DNA from: Clostridium sp. CAG:1013
Lineage (GTDB): Bacteria; Bacillota; Clostridia; Oscillospirales; Acutalibacteraceae
Assembly (NCBI GenBank): GCA_000432995.1
Contig: HF972619.1
Location: 1 to 5,708, forward strand
DNA: 5,708 bases
Reading direction: 5' to 3'
Below, piece by piece: positions 1 through 5,354 of the stretch (positions are counted from its first letter, which is position 1; each line of letters opens with the position of its first letter). Position numbers and translations under genes: made by a program. The notes under the pieces were generated by a model, which was not told the origin of the DNA, did no database searches, and was given only the letters and a program-made list of their open reading frames with translations.

Positions 1-113
1 TCGGGAAATCGCTGTAAATCGTTTCCGCTCTATCTTTTGGCGCGGACGCGCTTCGACGTCTTCCTCAGCCCGAGCGCAGCGAGCGGCCCCAAGCGCGAAT
101 TAAAGTTCTTTGG

Positions 114-137
114 CCGGCTTTCTCGAAAGAAAGCCGG
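114..137 (+). repeat. Perfect 10-bp hairpin just ahead of the gpmI ribosome binding site
   Basis: CCGGCTTTCT (114-123) and AGAAAGCCGG (128-137) are exact reverse complements around a CGAA tetraloop. No T-tract follows on either strand, so it is not a typical intrinsic terminator. The stem ends three bases before the AAGGAAG ribosome binding site, which suggests 5' mRNA stabilisation or modulation of initiation. Together with the GC-rich flank it may be a copy of a dispersed intergenic element; that part is inference. Confidence 0.6.
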
Positions 138-140
138 GGA

Positions 141-147
141 AAGGAAG
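141..147 (+). promoter_or_regulatory. Ribosome binding site of gpmI
   Basis: AAGGAAG lies 7 bases before the ATG at 155. This selects 155 over the in-frame ATG at 110, which would add 15 residues encoded mostly by the hairpin and would have no upstream purine-rich site. Confidence 0.75.
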
Positions 148-154
148 TCACTTC

Positions 155-1666
155 ATGAAAAAACCTCTCGTTTTGATGATCCTCGACGGTTTTGGCATTG
201 CCCCCACCGATGGCAACGCCATTGCCGCCGCTAAGAAACCTAACCTGGACAAGATCTTCGCGGAGAATCCCCACACCCAGATCGGCGCTTCCGGCATGGA
301 CGTGGGCCTGCCCGACGGCCAGATGGGCAACAGCGAAGTGGGCCACACCAACATCGGTGCTGGCCGCATCGTGTACCAGGAACTGACCCGCATCACCAAG
401 TCCGCTCAGGACGGGGATATGGACAAGAACCCCGCTTTGGTGAAGGCTATGGAGAACGCCAAGAACAACGGCAAGGCTCTGCATTTCATGGGTCTGCTGT
501 CTGACGGCGGCGTTCACAGCCACAACTCCCACCTGTACGCTCTGCTGGAAATGGCAAAGCGCATGGGCCTGGAGAAAGTGTTCGTTCATTGCTTCATGGA
601 CGGCCGTGACGTGCCCCCCTCCAGCGGCAAGGATTATGTGGCCCAGCTGCTGAAGAAGATGGAAGAGATCGGCGTGGGCAAGGTAGCTACCGTCATGGGA
701 CGCTACTACGCCATGGACCGCGACAACCGCTGGGAGCGCGTGGAGAAGGCATACGCCGCCATGGTGTACGGCGAAGGCGAGCATGCTGACTGCCCCCTGT
801 GCGCTATGCAGAATTCCTATGACAAGGAAGTCACCGACGAGTTCGTGATCCCCACCGTGTGCGAGGGCGCAGAGCCCATCAGCGAAGGTGACTCCGTGAT
901 CTTCTACAACTTCCGTCCCGACCGTGCCCGTGAGATCACCCGCACTCTGGTGGATCCTGATTTCACCGGCTTCGAGCGGAAGAAGGGTTTCTTCCCCCTG
1001 ACCTACGTGTGCATGACCCAGTATGACGCCACTATGCCCAACGTGGACGTGGCCTACAAGCCCGAGAGCCTGGACAACACCTTTGGCGAGTATATCTCCA
1101 ACAAGGGTCTGACCCAGCTGCGCATTGCTGAGACGGAGAAGTACGCTCATGTCACCTTCTTCTTCAACGGCGGCGTGGAGAAGCAGTATCCCGGCGAGGA
1201 CCGGATCCTGGTCAAGTCTCCTGCTGTGGCCACCTACGACCTCCAGCCCGAGATGAGCGCCTATGAGGTCACCGACAAGATGGTGGAAGCCGTTAAGTCC
1301 GGCAAGTACGATGCCCTGATCCTCAACTACGCCAACTGCGACATGGTTGGCCACACCGGTGTGTTCGAGGCCGCCGTGAAGGCTGTTGAGGCTGTGGATA
1401 CTTGCGTGGGCCGTGTTGTGGAAGCTGTGAAGGAAATGGGCGGCTGCGTGCTGCTCACCGCCGACCACGGCAACGCCGATCGGATGGTAGACACCGACGG
1501 TTCTCCCTTTACCGCTCACACCACCAATCCTGTTCCCTTCTGCGTCATTAACCATCCCTGTGAGCTGCGGGAAGGCGGCCGCCTGGCGGACATCGCCCCC
1601 ACCATGCTGAAGATCCTGGGCCTGCCCCAGCCTGCCGAAATGACCGGCGAAAGCATCATCAAGTAA
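155..1666 (+). CDS. gpmI: 2,3-bisphosphoglycerate-independent phosphoglycerate mutase
   Basis: This cytoplasmic, Mn-dependent glycolytic enzyme interconverts 3-phosphoglycerate and 2-phosphoglycerate through a phosphoserine intermediate. The 503-residue product is close to the usual length of about 510. The alkaline-phosphatase-type metal and catalytic residues are all present: D11 in LMILDGFG, nucleophile S60 in QMGNSEVGH, D396 and H400 in NCDMVGHTG, D437-H438 in TADHGNAD, and H455 in TAHTTNP. Substrate-binding motifs are also intact: H121 in GGVHSH, DGRD at 149-152, and R254/R257 in FRPDR. Residues of roughly 75-310 form the inserted transferase domain. The start at 155 gives the canonical MKKPLVLMILDG amino end and a good ribosome binding site. 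Third positions are very C/G-rich, more uniformly than in the downstream genes, as expected of a highly expressed gene. A CPLC pair at 213-216 in the insert domain is a minor oddity. It is followed by its own terminator, so it is at least the last gene of its transcript. Confidence 0.98.
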   Translation: MKKPLVLMILDGFGIAPTDGNAIAAAKKPNLDKIFAENPHTQIGASGMDVGLPDGQMGNSEVGHTNIGAGRIVYQELTRITKSAQDGDMDKNPALVKAMENAKNNGKALHFMGLLSDGGVHSHNSHLYALLEMAKRMGLEKVFVHCFMDGRDVPPSSGKDYVAQLLKKMEEIGVGKVATVMGRYYAMDRDNRWERVEKAYAAMVYGEGEHADCPLCAMQNSYDKEVTDEFVIPTVCEGAEPISEGDSVIFYNFRPDRAREITRTLVDPDFTGFERKKGFFPLTYVCMTQYDATMPNVDVAYKPESLDNTFGEYISNKGLTQLRIAETEKYAHVTFFFNGGVEKQYPGEDRILVKSPAVATYDLQPEMSAYEVTDKMVEAVKSGKYDALILNYANCDMVGHTGVFEAAVKAVEAVDTCVGRVVEAVKEMGGCVLLTADHGNADRMVDTDGSPFTAHTTNPVPFCVINHPCELREGGRLADIAPTMLKILGLPQPAEMTGESIIK

Positions 1667-1687
1667 GAAACGCTTTCAGTAACAGAG

Positions 1688-1716
1688 ATCCCTCCCCAAC
1701 CGGGGAGGGATTTTTT
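1688..1716 (+). terminator. Intrinsic terminator of gpmI
   Basis: A perfect 10-bp stem, 1688-1697 paired with 1702-1711 (core TCCCTCCCC / GGGGAGGGA), encloses an AACC loop and runs into six T residues at 1711-1716. It starts 21 bases after the gpmI stop codon. Confidence 0.95.
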
Positions 1717-1723
1717 GTTGTAC

Positions 1724-1778
1724 TTTCTCCCGGTCCTGCGTCCGGAGAAAAAATCACCCCGAAAATGCTTTTTTCTCC
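1724..1778 (+). repeat. Two competing inverted repeats sharing one arm
   Basis: GGAGAAAAAA (1744-1753) is the exact reverse complement of TTTTTTCTCC (1769-1778), with a 15-base loop. The same GGAGAAA also pairs with the upstream TTTCTCC (1724-1730), extended by GG/CC pairs at 1732-1733 and 1742-1743 with one bulged C. Only one of the two stems can form at once. Confidence 0.55.
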
Positions 1779-1807
1779 CCTGGAACAATAGCCCGCTTTT
1801 CTCTGTG

Positions 1808-1813
1808 TATACT
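1808..1813 (+). promoter_or_regulatory. Candidate -10 promoter element of the binding-protein gene
   Basis: TATACT matches the sigma-70/sigma-A -10 consensus at five of six positions. No good -35 exists at 16-18 bases; the nearest candidates, TGGAAC at 1781-1786 and GGAACA at 1782-1787, are weak and 20-21 bases away. A start near 1820 would give a leader of roughly 97 bases. The promoter may be activator-dependent or the call may be wrong. Confidence 0.4.
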
Positions 1814-1829
1814 AAAATTTGTTCTTGCC

Positions 1830-1848
1830 GCTCCCCATTGCGGGGAGC
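1830..1848 (+). other. Leader hairpin whose 5' arm can also pair with the ribosome binding site
   Basis: GCTCCCC (1830-1836) and GGGGAGC (1842-1848) form a perfect 7-bp stem with an ATTGC loop. TCCCCATT (1832-1839), spanning the arm and loop, is also exactly complementary to AATGGGGA (1902-1909), the ribosome binding region of the next gene. The two pairings are mutually exclusive. Confidence 0.5.
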
Positions 1849-1865
1849 CTTCATAGAAACGATCC

Positions 1866-1897
1866 AGGCCGGGCCAGGCCCGCCTTTTTACTTTTTT
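1866..1897 (+). terminator. Possible attenuator-like hairpin with T-tracts in the leader
   Basis: CGGGC (1870-1874) pairs with GCCCG (1878-1882) around a CAG loop. A C-C mismatch separates this from three further pairs, 1866-1868 with 1884-1886. T-runs follow at 1885-1889 and 1892-1897. It lies 20-50 bases before the ATG at 1917, where a terminator would attenuate the downstream gene. The stem is short, so activity is uncertain. Confidence 0.35.
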
Positions 1898-1916
1898 CGG
1901 GAATGGGGATACCATT

Positions 1917-3494
1917 ATGTGGAAACGGCTTCTTTGCGCGGCGTTGTGCGCGCTGCTTTGCTGCCTGTGCTCCGGGTGCAGCAGCTATAAATCGGATCAA
2001 ACCTTCACTTACCTGCTTTCTCAGAACGTCACGTCTTTGGACCCCCAAACTGCTTCAGGTTCCGGAGCGGAGACTGTGATCAGCTCACTTTTCGAGGGCC
2101 TATGCCGCATCGATGACGAAGGGCAGGTGGTGCCCGGTGTTGCTAAAAAATGGCAAGCTAACGAGGATTCCACTCAGTTTACCTTCTCTCTGCGCACCAA
2201 CGCCCAGTGGAGCGACGGCACCCCCGTCACTGCCCAGGATTTTGTCTTTGGCATCACAAGGGCCCTTTCCTCCAGCACAGGCACCGCAGCGGAAGAATTG
2301 ATGATGATCCAAAACGCGGCAGCTTTTGCAAATGGCGAGGCGGATGCCTCTGCCTTAGGCGTGGTGGCTGAGGATGACCATACCTTGGTGATCCGCCTGG
2401 AAGAAAGCAATCCTGACTTTCCCGCCCTCACTGCTCAGGCGCCCTTTATGCCCTGCAACCAAGCCTATTTTGAAGCGTGTACCGGCCACTACGGCCTTTC
2501 CTCCGAATACCTCATCACCAACGGCCCCTTCACCTTTGCCAATATTTACGCTTGGCAAACCGACTCTGGAAAACGCTCTATTACGGTGACCCGTTCGGAG
2601 ACCTATCGGGGAGACCGGGAAGTACAGCCTTCCAGCATCACCTTCCTTATCGACTATGACAGCGCCCTGGACACCGACCCTGTGGGAGCGCTTGTGTCAG
2701 GCCAAGTGGACATTCTGCCTCTGACAGAGACCCAGGCCACTCAGGCCAAGGAACAGGGCTGCGGAGTGATGACCCTGGATGATGCGGTAACGGGCCTGCT
2801 TTTGAACCCCCAGTGCGACAAGCTGAAGGACACCACTCTCCGCTCTCTGTTCTTCAAGACTTTGACGCGGACTGACCTGCTGGCCCAGCGTCCAAATGCT
2901 GTGGAAGCTCAGGGCATCATGCCTGTCTGCGTCACTCTGGACGGGGAACCCTACTACGCCCAAGGCACCCAGGCGTACACCCTCCAAGACAGCGAGGCCA
3001 CTCAAGGACTCTCCTCCCTGCTGAGCCAGCTGGATCTGGAGCAAGTACCCAGCATCACTGTGATCTGTCTGGACGATCCCTGGTCCGTGGCGGTCACCAA
3101 CTGCTTCCTGTCCGCTTGGAACGCCACCCTGGGCAACGCCTTCAACTTGGAACGGCTGTCTTACAGTGAGTTTCAAAGCAGGATCGCCTCCGGAGATTAC
3201 GAAGCCGCTTTGTACACTCTTCGGGCAGGAGGCACTACGCCCTATGACGTACTGCGGGCTTTTGAGAGCACTGCCTCCCCCACACTGCTGCAAAACGACG
3301 CCTATGACCAGGCGCTGCTGTCCATGGAATTCGACCTGGCATCTTACCAGGAGATGGAAAACCTGCTGATGGAAAATTACGTGTTCTACCCCATCTTCCA
3401 GGATCAAACCTACTACGCCACAAATCCGGACACCCAGGGGATCACCGTATCGCCTGACCAGAGCATCGACTTCACCAACGCCCGAAAACGCTAA
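1917..3494 (+). CDS. Peptide ABC transporter substrate-binding lipoprotein (SBP_bac_5 / OppA-like)
   Basis: This 525-residue protein is probably an extracytoplasmic, lipid-anchored receptor that captures oligopeptides or similar solutes. It begins with a positively charged, cysteine-rich signal peptide ending in LCSGC, so C21 is the likely lipidated residue; Cys at the -3 position is an unusual lipobox. Family 5 hallmarks follow in order: SLDPQ near 40-44, LFEGL at 58-62, PGVAKKW at 73-79, WSDGTPVTAQDFVFG at about 98-112, and near the C-terminus a MENYVFYPIFQDQTYYA segment resembling the usual PIYY hinge motif. Length is normal for the family. The ATG at 1917 is preceded by GGGGA at 6-8 bases. 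No permease or ATPase for peptide import is adjacent, and terminators lie on both sides, so it looks like a solitary binding protein that may serve a transporter encoded elsewhere. The ligand cannot be deduced. Confidence 0.92.
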   Translation: MWKRLLCAALCALLCCLCSGCSSYKSDQTFTYLLSQNVTSLDPQTASGSGAETVISSLFEGLCRIDDEGQVVPGVAKKWQANEDSTQFTFSLRTNAQWSDGTPVTAQDFVFGITRALSSSTGTAAEELMMIQNAAAFANGEADASALGVVAEDDHTLVIRLEESNPDFPALTAQAPFMPCNQAYFEACTGHYGLSSEYLITNGPFTFANIYAWQTDSGKRSITVTRSETYRGDREVQPSSITFLIDYDSALDTDPVGALVSGQVDILPLTETQATQAKEQGCGVMTLDDAVTGLLLNPQCDKLKDTTLRSLFFKTLTRTDLLAQRPNAVEAQGIMPVCVTLDGEPYYAQGTQAYTLQDSEATQGLSSLLSQLDLEQVPSITVICLDDPWSVAVTNCFLSAWNATLGNAFNLERLSYSEFQSRIASGDYEAALYTLRAGGTTPYDVLRAFESTASPTLLQNDAYDQALLSMEFDLASYQEMENLLMENYVFYPIFQDQTYYATNPDTQGITVSPDQSIDFTNARKR

Positions 3495-3502
3495 AAACAA
3501 GG

Positions 3503-3539
3503 ACTGCCGTGGAACGCTCCGTTCCCCGGCAGTTTTTTT
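3503..3539 (+). terminator. Intrinsic terminator of the binding-protein gene
   Basis: ACTGCCG (3503-3509) pairs with CGGCAGT (3527-3533), and inside it GGAACG (3511-3516) pairs with CGTTCC (3520-3525). One T-C mismatch separates the two and the loop is CTC. Seven T residues at 3533-3539 complete a strong terminator eight bases after the stop codon. Confidence 0.95.
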
Positions 3540-3589
3540 GCCCATAAAAAGTCCGGTTTCAACCGCTGGAAAACCCAAAAATAGGACCC

Positions 3590-3618
3590 TTGACAACCTG
3601 GGTAAATTCCGCTACCCT
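3590..3618 (+). promoter_or_regulatory. Sigma-A-type promoter of the response regulator gene
   Basis: A perfect -35 box TTGACA (3590-3595) is followed after exactly 17 bases by TACCCT (3613-3618), which keeps the most conserved -10 positions (T1, A2, T6). Transcription would start near 3625, about 25 bases before the GTG start codon. The -10 overlaps one arm of an inverted repeat, GGGTA (3600-3604) / TACCC (3613-3617), a possible operator. Confidence 0.7.
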
Positions 3619-3637
3619 GAAATAAAATGCGCCCAGA

Positions 3638-3645
3638 AAGGAGGA
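3638..3645 (+). promoter_or_regulatory. Ribosome binding site that fixes the GTG start of the response regulator
   Basis: AAGGAGGA, with AGGAGG at 3639-3644, sits 6 bases before the GTG at 3651. The in-frame ATG at 3627 lies upstream of this site and almost on the predicted transcription start, so it cannot use it. Confidence 0.85.
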
Positions 3646-3650
3646 GCTTT

Positions 3651-4331
3651 GTGAAAACCATTGCCATCATCGAGGATGACCAGCCCATTGGAGATCTGCT
3701 GGAGGAAGTGCTGGAAAGGGAAGGCTATCGGGTAAAGCGAGCCTATTCGGGAACAGAGGCGCTATACCTGCTCTCCAAACAGCGGCCTGACTTGGTGCTG
3801 CTCGACCTAATGCTTCCTGGTCTTTCTGGGGAGCAAGTGCTGGAAAAGCTTTCCGGCGTGCCGGTTATCGTGGTCAGCGCCAAAGTGGGAGTGGATGACA
3901 AGGTGCGGCTGCTCCTGGGAGGCGCCGCCGACTACATCACCAAGCCCTTTGAGATCAAGGAGCTGCTGGCCCGAATCCAGGTGCAACTGCGGAAGGCTCC
4001 CTCCCCTGCCACTCCTGTCTATCATGTCGGAGACCTTACTCTGGACACTCTCTCCCGGGAAGTAACCCTAGGCGGGGAACCGGTCCACCTTACCAAAACG
4101 GAATACGCCATATTAAAGCTGCTGATGCAAAATCCCACCCAGGCAGTGGCAAAGTCGGTCATCCTGGACCGCATCGCTCAAGATACCCCCGACTGCACAG
4201 AAAGCTCCTTGAAACAGCATGTGAGCAACCTGCGGAAAAAGCTCCGGGACGTAGGCGGAAGAGACCTGATCCAGGCCGTGTGGGGGATCGGGTTCAAGCT
4301 GAACCTGGAAAGCGAAGAGAATTCCCTCTGA
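3651..4331 (+). CDS. OmpR/PhoB-family two-component response regulator
   Basis: This 226-residue cytoplasmic transcription factor has the normal length of its family. The receiver domain (about 1-115) shows the acidic pocket E8-D9-D10, phosphoacceptor D52 in LLDLMLPG, S76 at the conserved Thr/Ser position, and K98 in YITKPF. The C-terminal winged-helix DNA-binding domain (about 125-220) has the family signatures LTKTEYAILKLL, SSLKQHVSNLRKKL and AVWGIGFKL. The start is GTG 3651 because of the AGGAGG six bases upstream; starting there gives the typical MKTIAIIEDD end. It has its own promoter and is followed, without a terminator, by the ABC transporter genes. A four-copy direct repeat in that gap is its likely binding site. 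No cognate histidine kinase is visible. Substrate or signal is unknown, but linkage to a BcrA/LanF-like transporter suggests response to cell-envelope stress or antimicrobial peptides. Confidence 0.95.
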   Translation: MKTIAIIEDDQPIGDLLEEVLEREGYRVKRAYSGTEALYLLSKQRPDLVLLDLMLPGLSGEQVLEKLSGVPVIVVSAKVGVDDKVRLLLGGAADYITKPFEIKELLARIQVQLRKAPSPATPVYHVGDLTLDTLSREVTLGGEPVHLTKTEYAILKLLMQNPTQAVAKSVILDRIAQDTPDCTESSLKQHVSNLRKKLRDVGGRDLIQAVWGIGFKLNLESEENSL

Positions 4332-4350
4332 GCCGGACTGAAAACTGCTA

Positions 4351-4392
4351 TCTTTACTCTTTCTTTACGGTTTTCTTGACCGCTGTCTTGAC
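4351..4392 (+). promoter_or_regulatory. Four phased direct repeats, candidate response-regulator operator
   Basis: TCTTTAC occurs at 4351-4357 and 4362-4368, and TCTTGAC at 4374-4380 and 4386-4392. The starts are 11, 12 and 12 bases apart, close to one helical turn, so all copies face nearly the same side of the DNA. OmpR-family regulators such as PhoB and Bacillus PhoP are known to bind tandem direct repeats with about 11-base periodicity. The array lies between the regulator gene and the ATPase gene and ends just before a -10-like sequence (TAAGAT 4403-4408 or GATACT 4406-4411). The nearest -35 match, TTGACT at 4388-4393, lies inside the last repeat and is too close to these boxes for a normal spacer, as expected if bound regulator substitutes for -35 recognition. 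Confidence 0.6.
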
Positions 4393-4422
4393 TTTTTCCC
4401 TGTAAGATACTCCCAGATCCAC

Positions 4423-4430
4423 AAGGAGGT
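4423..4430 (+). promoter_or_regulatory. Ribosome binding site of the ABC ATPase
   Basis: AAGGAGGT is a near-perfect Shine-Dalgarno sequence. It lies 4 bases (measured from GGAGG) before an in-frame GTG at 4434 and 10 bases before the ATG at 4440. The ATG is preferred for codon and spacing, but the GTG is possible and would add only two residues (MI). Confidence 0.85.
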
Positions 4431-4439
4431 ATCGTGATC

Positions 4440-5354
4440 ATGGAATACGTTTTGGAAACAACAGGCCTTTGCAAGTATTACCGCAGCTTCAAAGCCCTGG
4501 ACAATTTGACGATGCATGTGCCCAAAGGGGCCATTTACGGCCTGGTGGGAAAAAACGGCGCAGGCAAGACCACCCTTATCCGGGTGGTGTGCGGGCTCCA
4601 AGATCCCACTGCCGGAGATTACACCCTTTACGGCAAGCGCTGGGGCGAAAGGGGACTTTCTCAGGCGCGGCGTCGAATGGGAGCCGTGGTGGAGACCCCT
4701 TCCCTCTACCCGGACATGACCGCCGTAGACAATTTAAAAATGCAGTGCCGTGTGCTGGGACTGCCCGACGACAAGGAGATCCCGGAGCTGCTGCGGCTGG
4801 TGGGACTGGAAAACACCGGCAAGAAAAAAGCCAAAAATTTCTCTCTGGGCATGAAGCAGCGGCTGGGCATCGCCGTGGCGCTGTGCGGCGATCCCGACTT
4901 TCTGGTGCTGGATGAACCGGTCAATGGCTTGGACCCTCAGGGCATTGTGGAGATACGGGAACTGATCCTGAAGCTGAATCGGGAACGGCAGATCACCGTG
5001 CTAATTTCCAGCCACATTCTGGATGAGCTTTCCAAACTTGCCACCCATTACGGCTTCATCGACGGGGGCCACATGATCCGGGAAGTGAGCGCTCAGGAAC
5101 TGGAAGCCGCCTGCCGGAAATGCGTTCGGGCCCAGGTGACCAATGTTCAGGCGCTGGTGTGGGTGCTGGACCGACAGAAAATGGAATACAGCGTGGTGGA
5201 TGACACCTCGGTGGACATCTACGGCACGGTGAACATCTCCCAGCTGGTGGAAGAACTGGGCAAGGAACAGTGCCAGCTTCTCTCCCTGAAAGAGCGAGAC
5301 GAGTCTTTGGAGAGTTACTACATCAACCTGGTGGGAGGGGAACGAAATGAGTAA
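4440..5354 (+). CDS. ABC transporter ATP-binding protein, BcrA/LanF-like, with E-loop
   Basis: This 304-residue nucleotide-binding subunit should energise the ABC-2-type permease encoded next. Visible motifs are Walker A GKNGAGKTT (37-45), signature FSLGMKQ (134-140), Walker B FLVLDEP (154-160) with catalytic E159, D-loop NGLDP (162-166) and switch H192 in ISSHILDEL. At the Q-loop position it has E85 in VVETPSLYPDMTA instead of the usual Gln; this E-loop is known from lantibiotic-immunity ATPases (LanF/NukF) and related bacitracin-type transporters. Residues of about 215-304 form the C-terminal extension common in this group. The start could also be GTG 4434. The gene follows the response regulator after a gap holding a putative operator, and its last 8 bases overlap the permease gene, implying translational coupling. 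The likely role is export of, or self-protection against, a peptide or lipid-targeting antimicrobial; the substrate itself is not shown by the sequence. Confidence 0.94.
   Translation: MEYVLETTGLCKYYRSFKALDNLTMHVPKGAIYGLVGKNGAGKTTLIRVVCGLQDPTAGDYTLYGKRWGERGLSQARRRMGAVVETPSLYPDMTAVDNLKMQCRVLGLPDDKEIPELLRLVGLENTGKKKAKNFSLGMKQRLGIAVALCGDPDFLVLDEPVNGLDPQGIVEIRELILKLNRERQITVLISSHILDELSKLATHYGFIDGGHMIREVSAQELEAACRKCVRAQVTNVQALVWVLDRQKMEYSVVDDTSVDIYGTVNISQLVEELGKEQCQLLSLKERDESLESYYINLVGGERNE
5333..5340 (+). promoter_or_regulatory. Ribosome binding site of the ABC permease, inside the ATPase gene
   Basis: GGGAGGGG lies 6 bases before the permease ATG at 5347 and within the last codons of the ATPase gene. 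It supports the overlapping start and coupled translation. Confidence 0.75.

Larger units (their letters stand above)
1..154 (+). other. Non-coding leader upstream of gpmI
   Basis: No gene could be supported here. A short open stretch in frame 3 ends in TAA at 15-17 and could be the tail of an upstream gene, but four residues are too few to identify. The rest has a composition unlike the gpmI coding sequence: GC-rich runs around 40-100 (for example the direct repeat CGAGCG-CA-GCGAGCG near 71-85), then an AT-richer stretch at 98-111, then a perfect hairpin at 114-137. No convincing sigma-70 promoter is visible, so the gpmI promoter may lie upstream of the window or transcription may come from a preceding glycolytic gene. 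Confidence 0.6.
1717..1916 (+). other. Structured intergenic region before the binding-protein gene
   Basis: This 200-base stretch holds no supportable gene. It contains two mutually exclusive inverted repeats (1724-1778), a candidate -10 box (1808-1813), a 7-bp hairpin (1830-1848), a terminator-like hairpin (1866-1889) followed by T-tracts, and the ribosome binding site of the next gene (1902-1909). The density of structure suggests regulation of the downstream lipoprotein gene, but no known riboswitch class was recognised. Confidence 0.6.

Noticed and set aside
114..137. Reading the leader hairpin as an intrinsic terminator
   Set aside because: It is followed by GGGGAAAGGAAG on the plus strand and by a mixed sequence on the minus strand, not by a T-tract.
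110..154. Upstream in-frame ATG for gpmI
   Set aside because: It would begin within the leader hairpin, lacks a ribosome binding site and adds 15 residues absent from the usual GpmI amino end.
65..1555. 496-residue open frame on the minus strand
   Set aside because: It lies wholly antisense to gpmI, has no family resemblance, is His/Val/Gly/Leu-rich as expected from the complement of C-ending codons, and has no ribosome binding site. It is a shadow of strong codon bias.
1516..1854. 112-residue minus-strand open frame across the gpmI end
   Set aside because: It runs through the terminator and low-complexity A/T tracts, has no recognisable domain and no supporting initiation signal.
1715..1990. 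Small plus-strand open frame of 91 codons in the intergenic region
   Set aside because: It starts in the T-tract of the gpmI terminator with a TTG, has no ribosome binding site and overlaps the true lipoprotein start in another frame.
2697..3596. 299-residue open frame on the minus strand
   Set aside because: It is antisense to the binding-protein gene and crosses that gene's terminator; no recognisable domain.
3627..3650. In-frame ATG for the response regulator
   Set aside because: The AGGAGG site lies downstream of it and the predicted transcription start is almost at the same base; GTG 3651 gives the canonical receiver start.
4469..4915. 148-residue plus-strand open frame overlapping the ATPase
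   Set aside because: It is a frame-shifted shadow of the ATPase; all conserved motifs are in the other frame.
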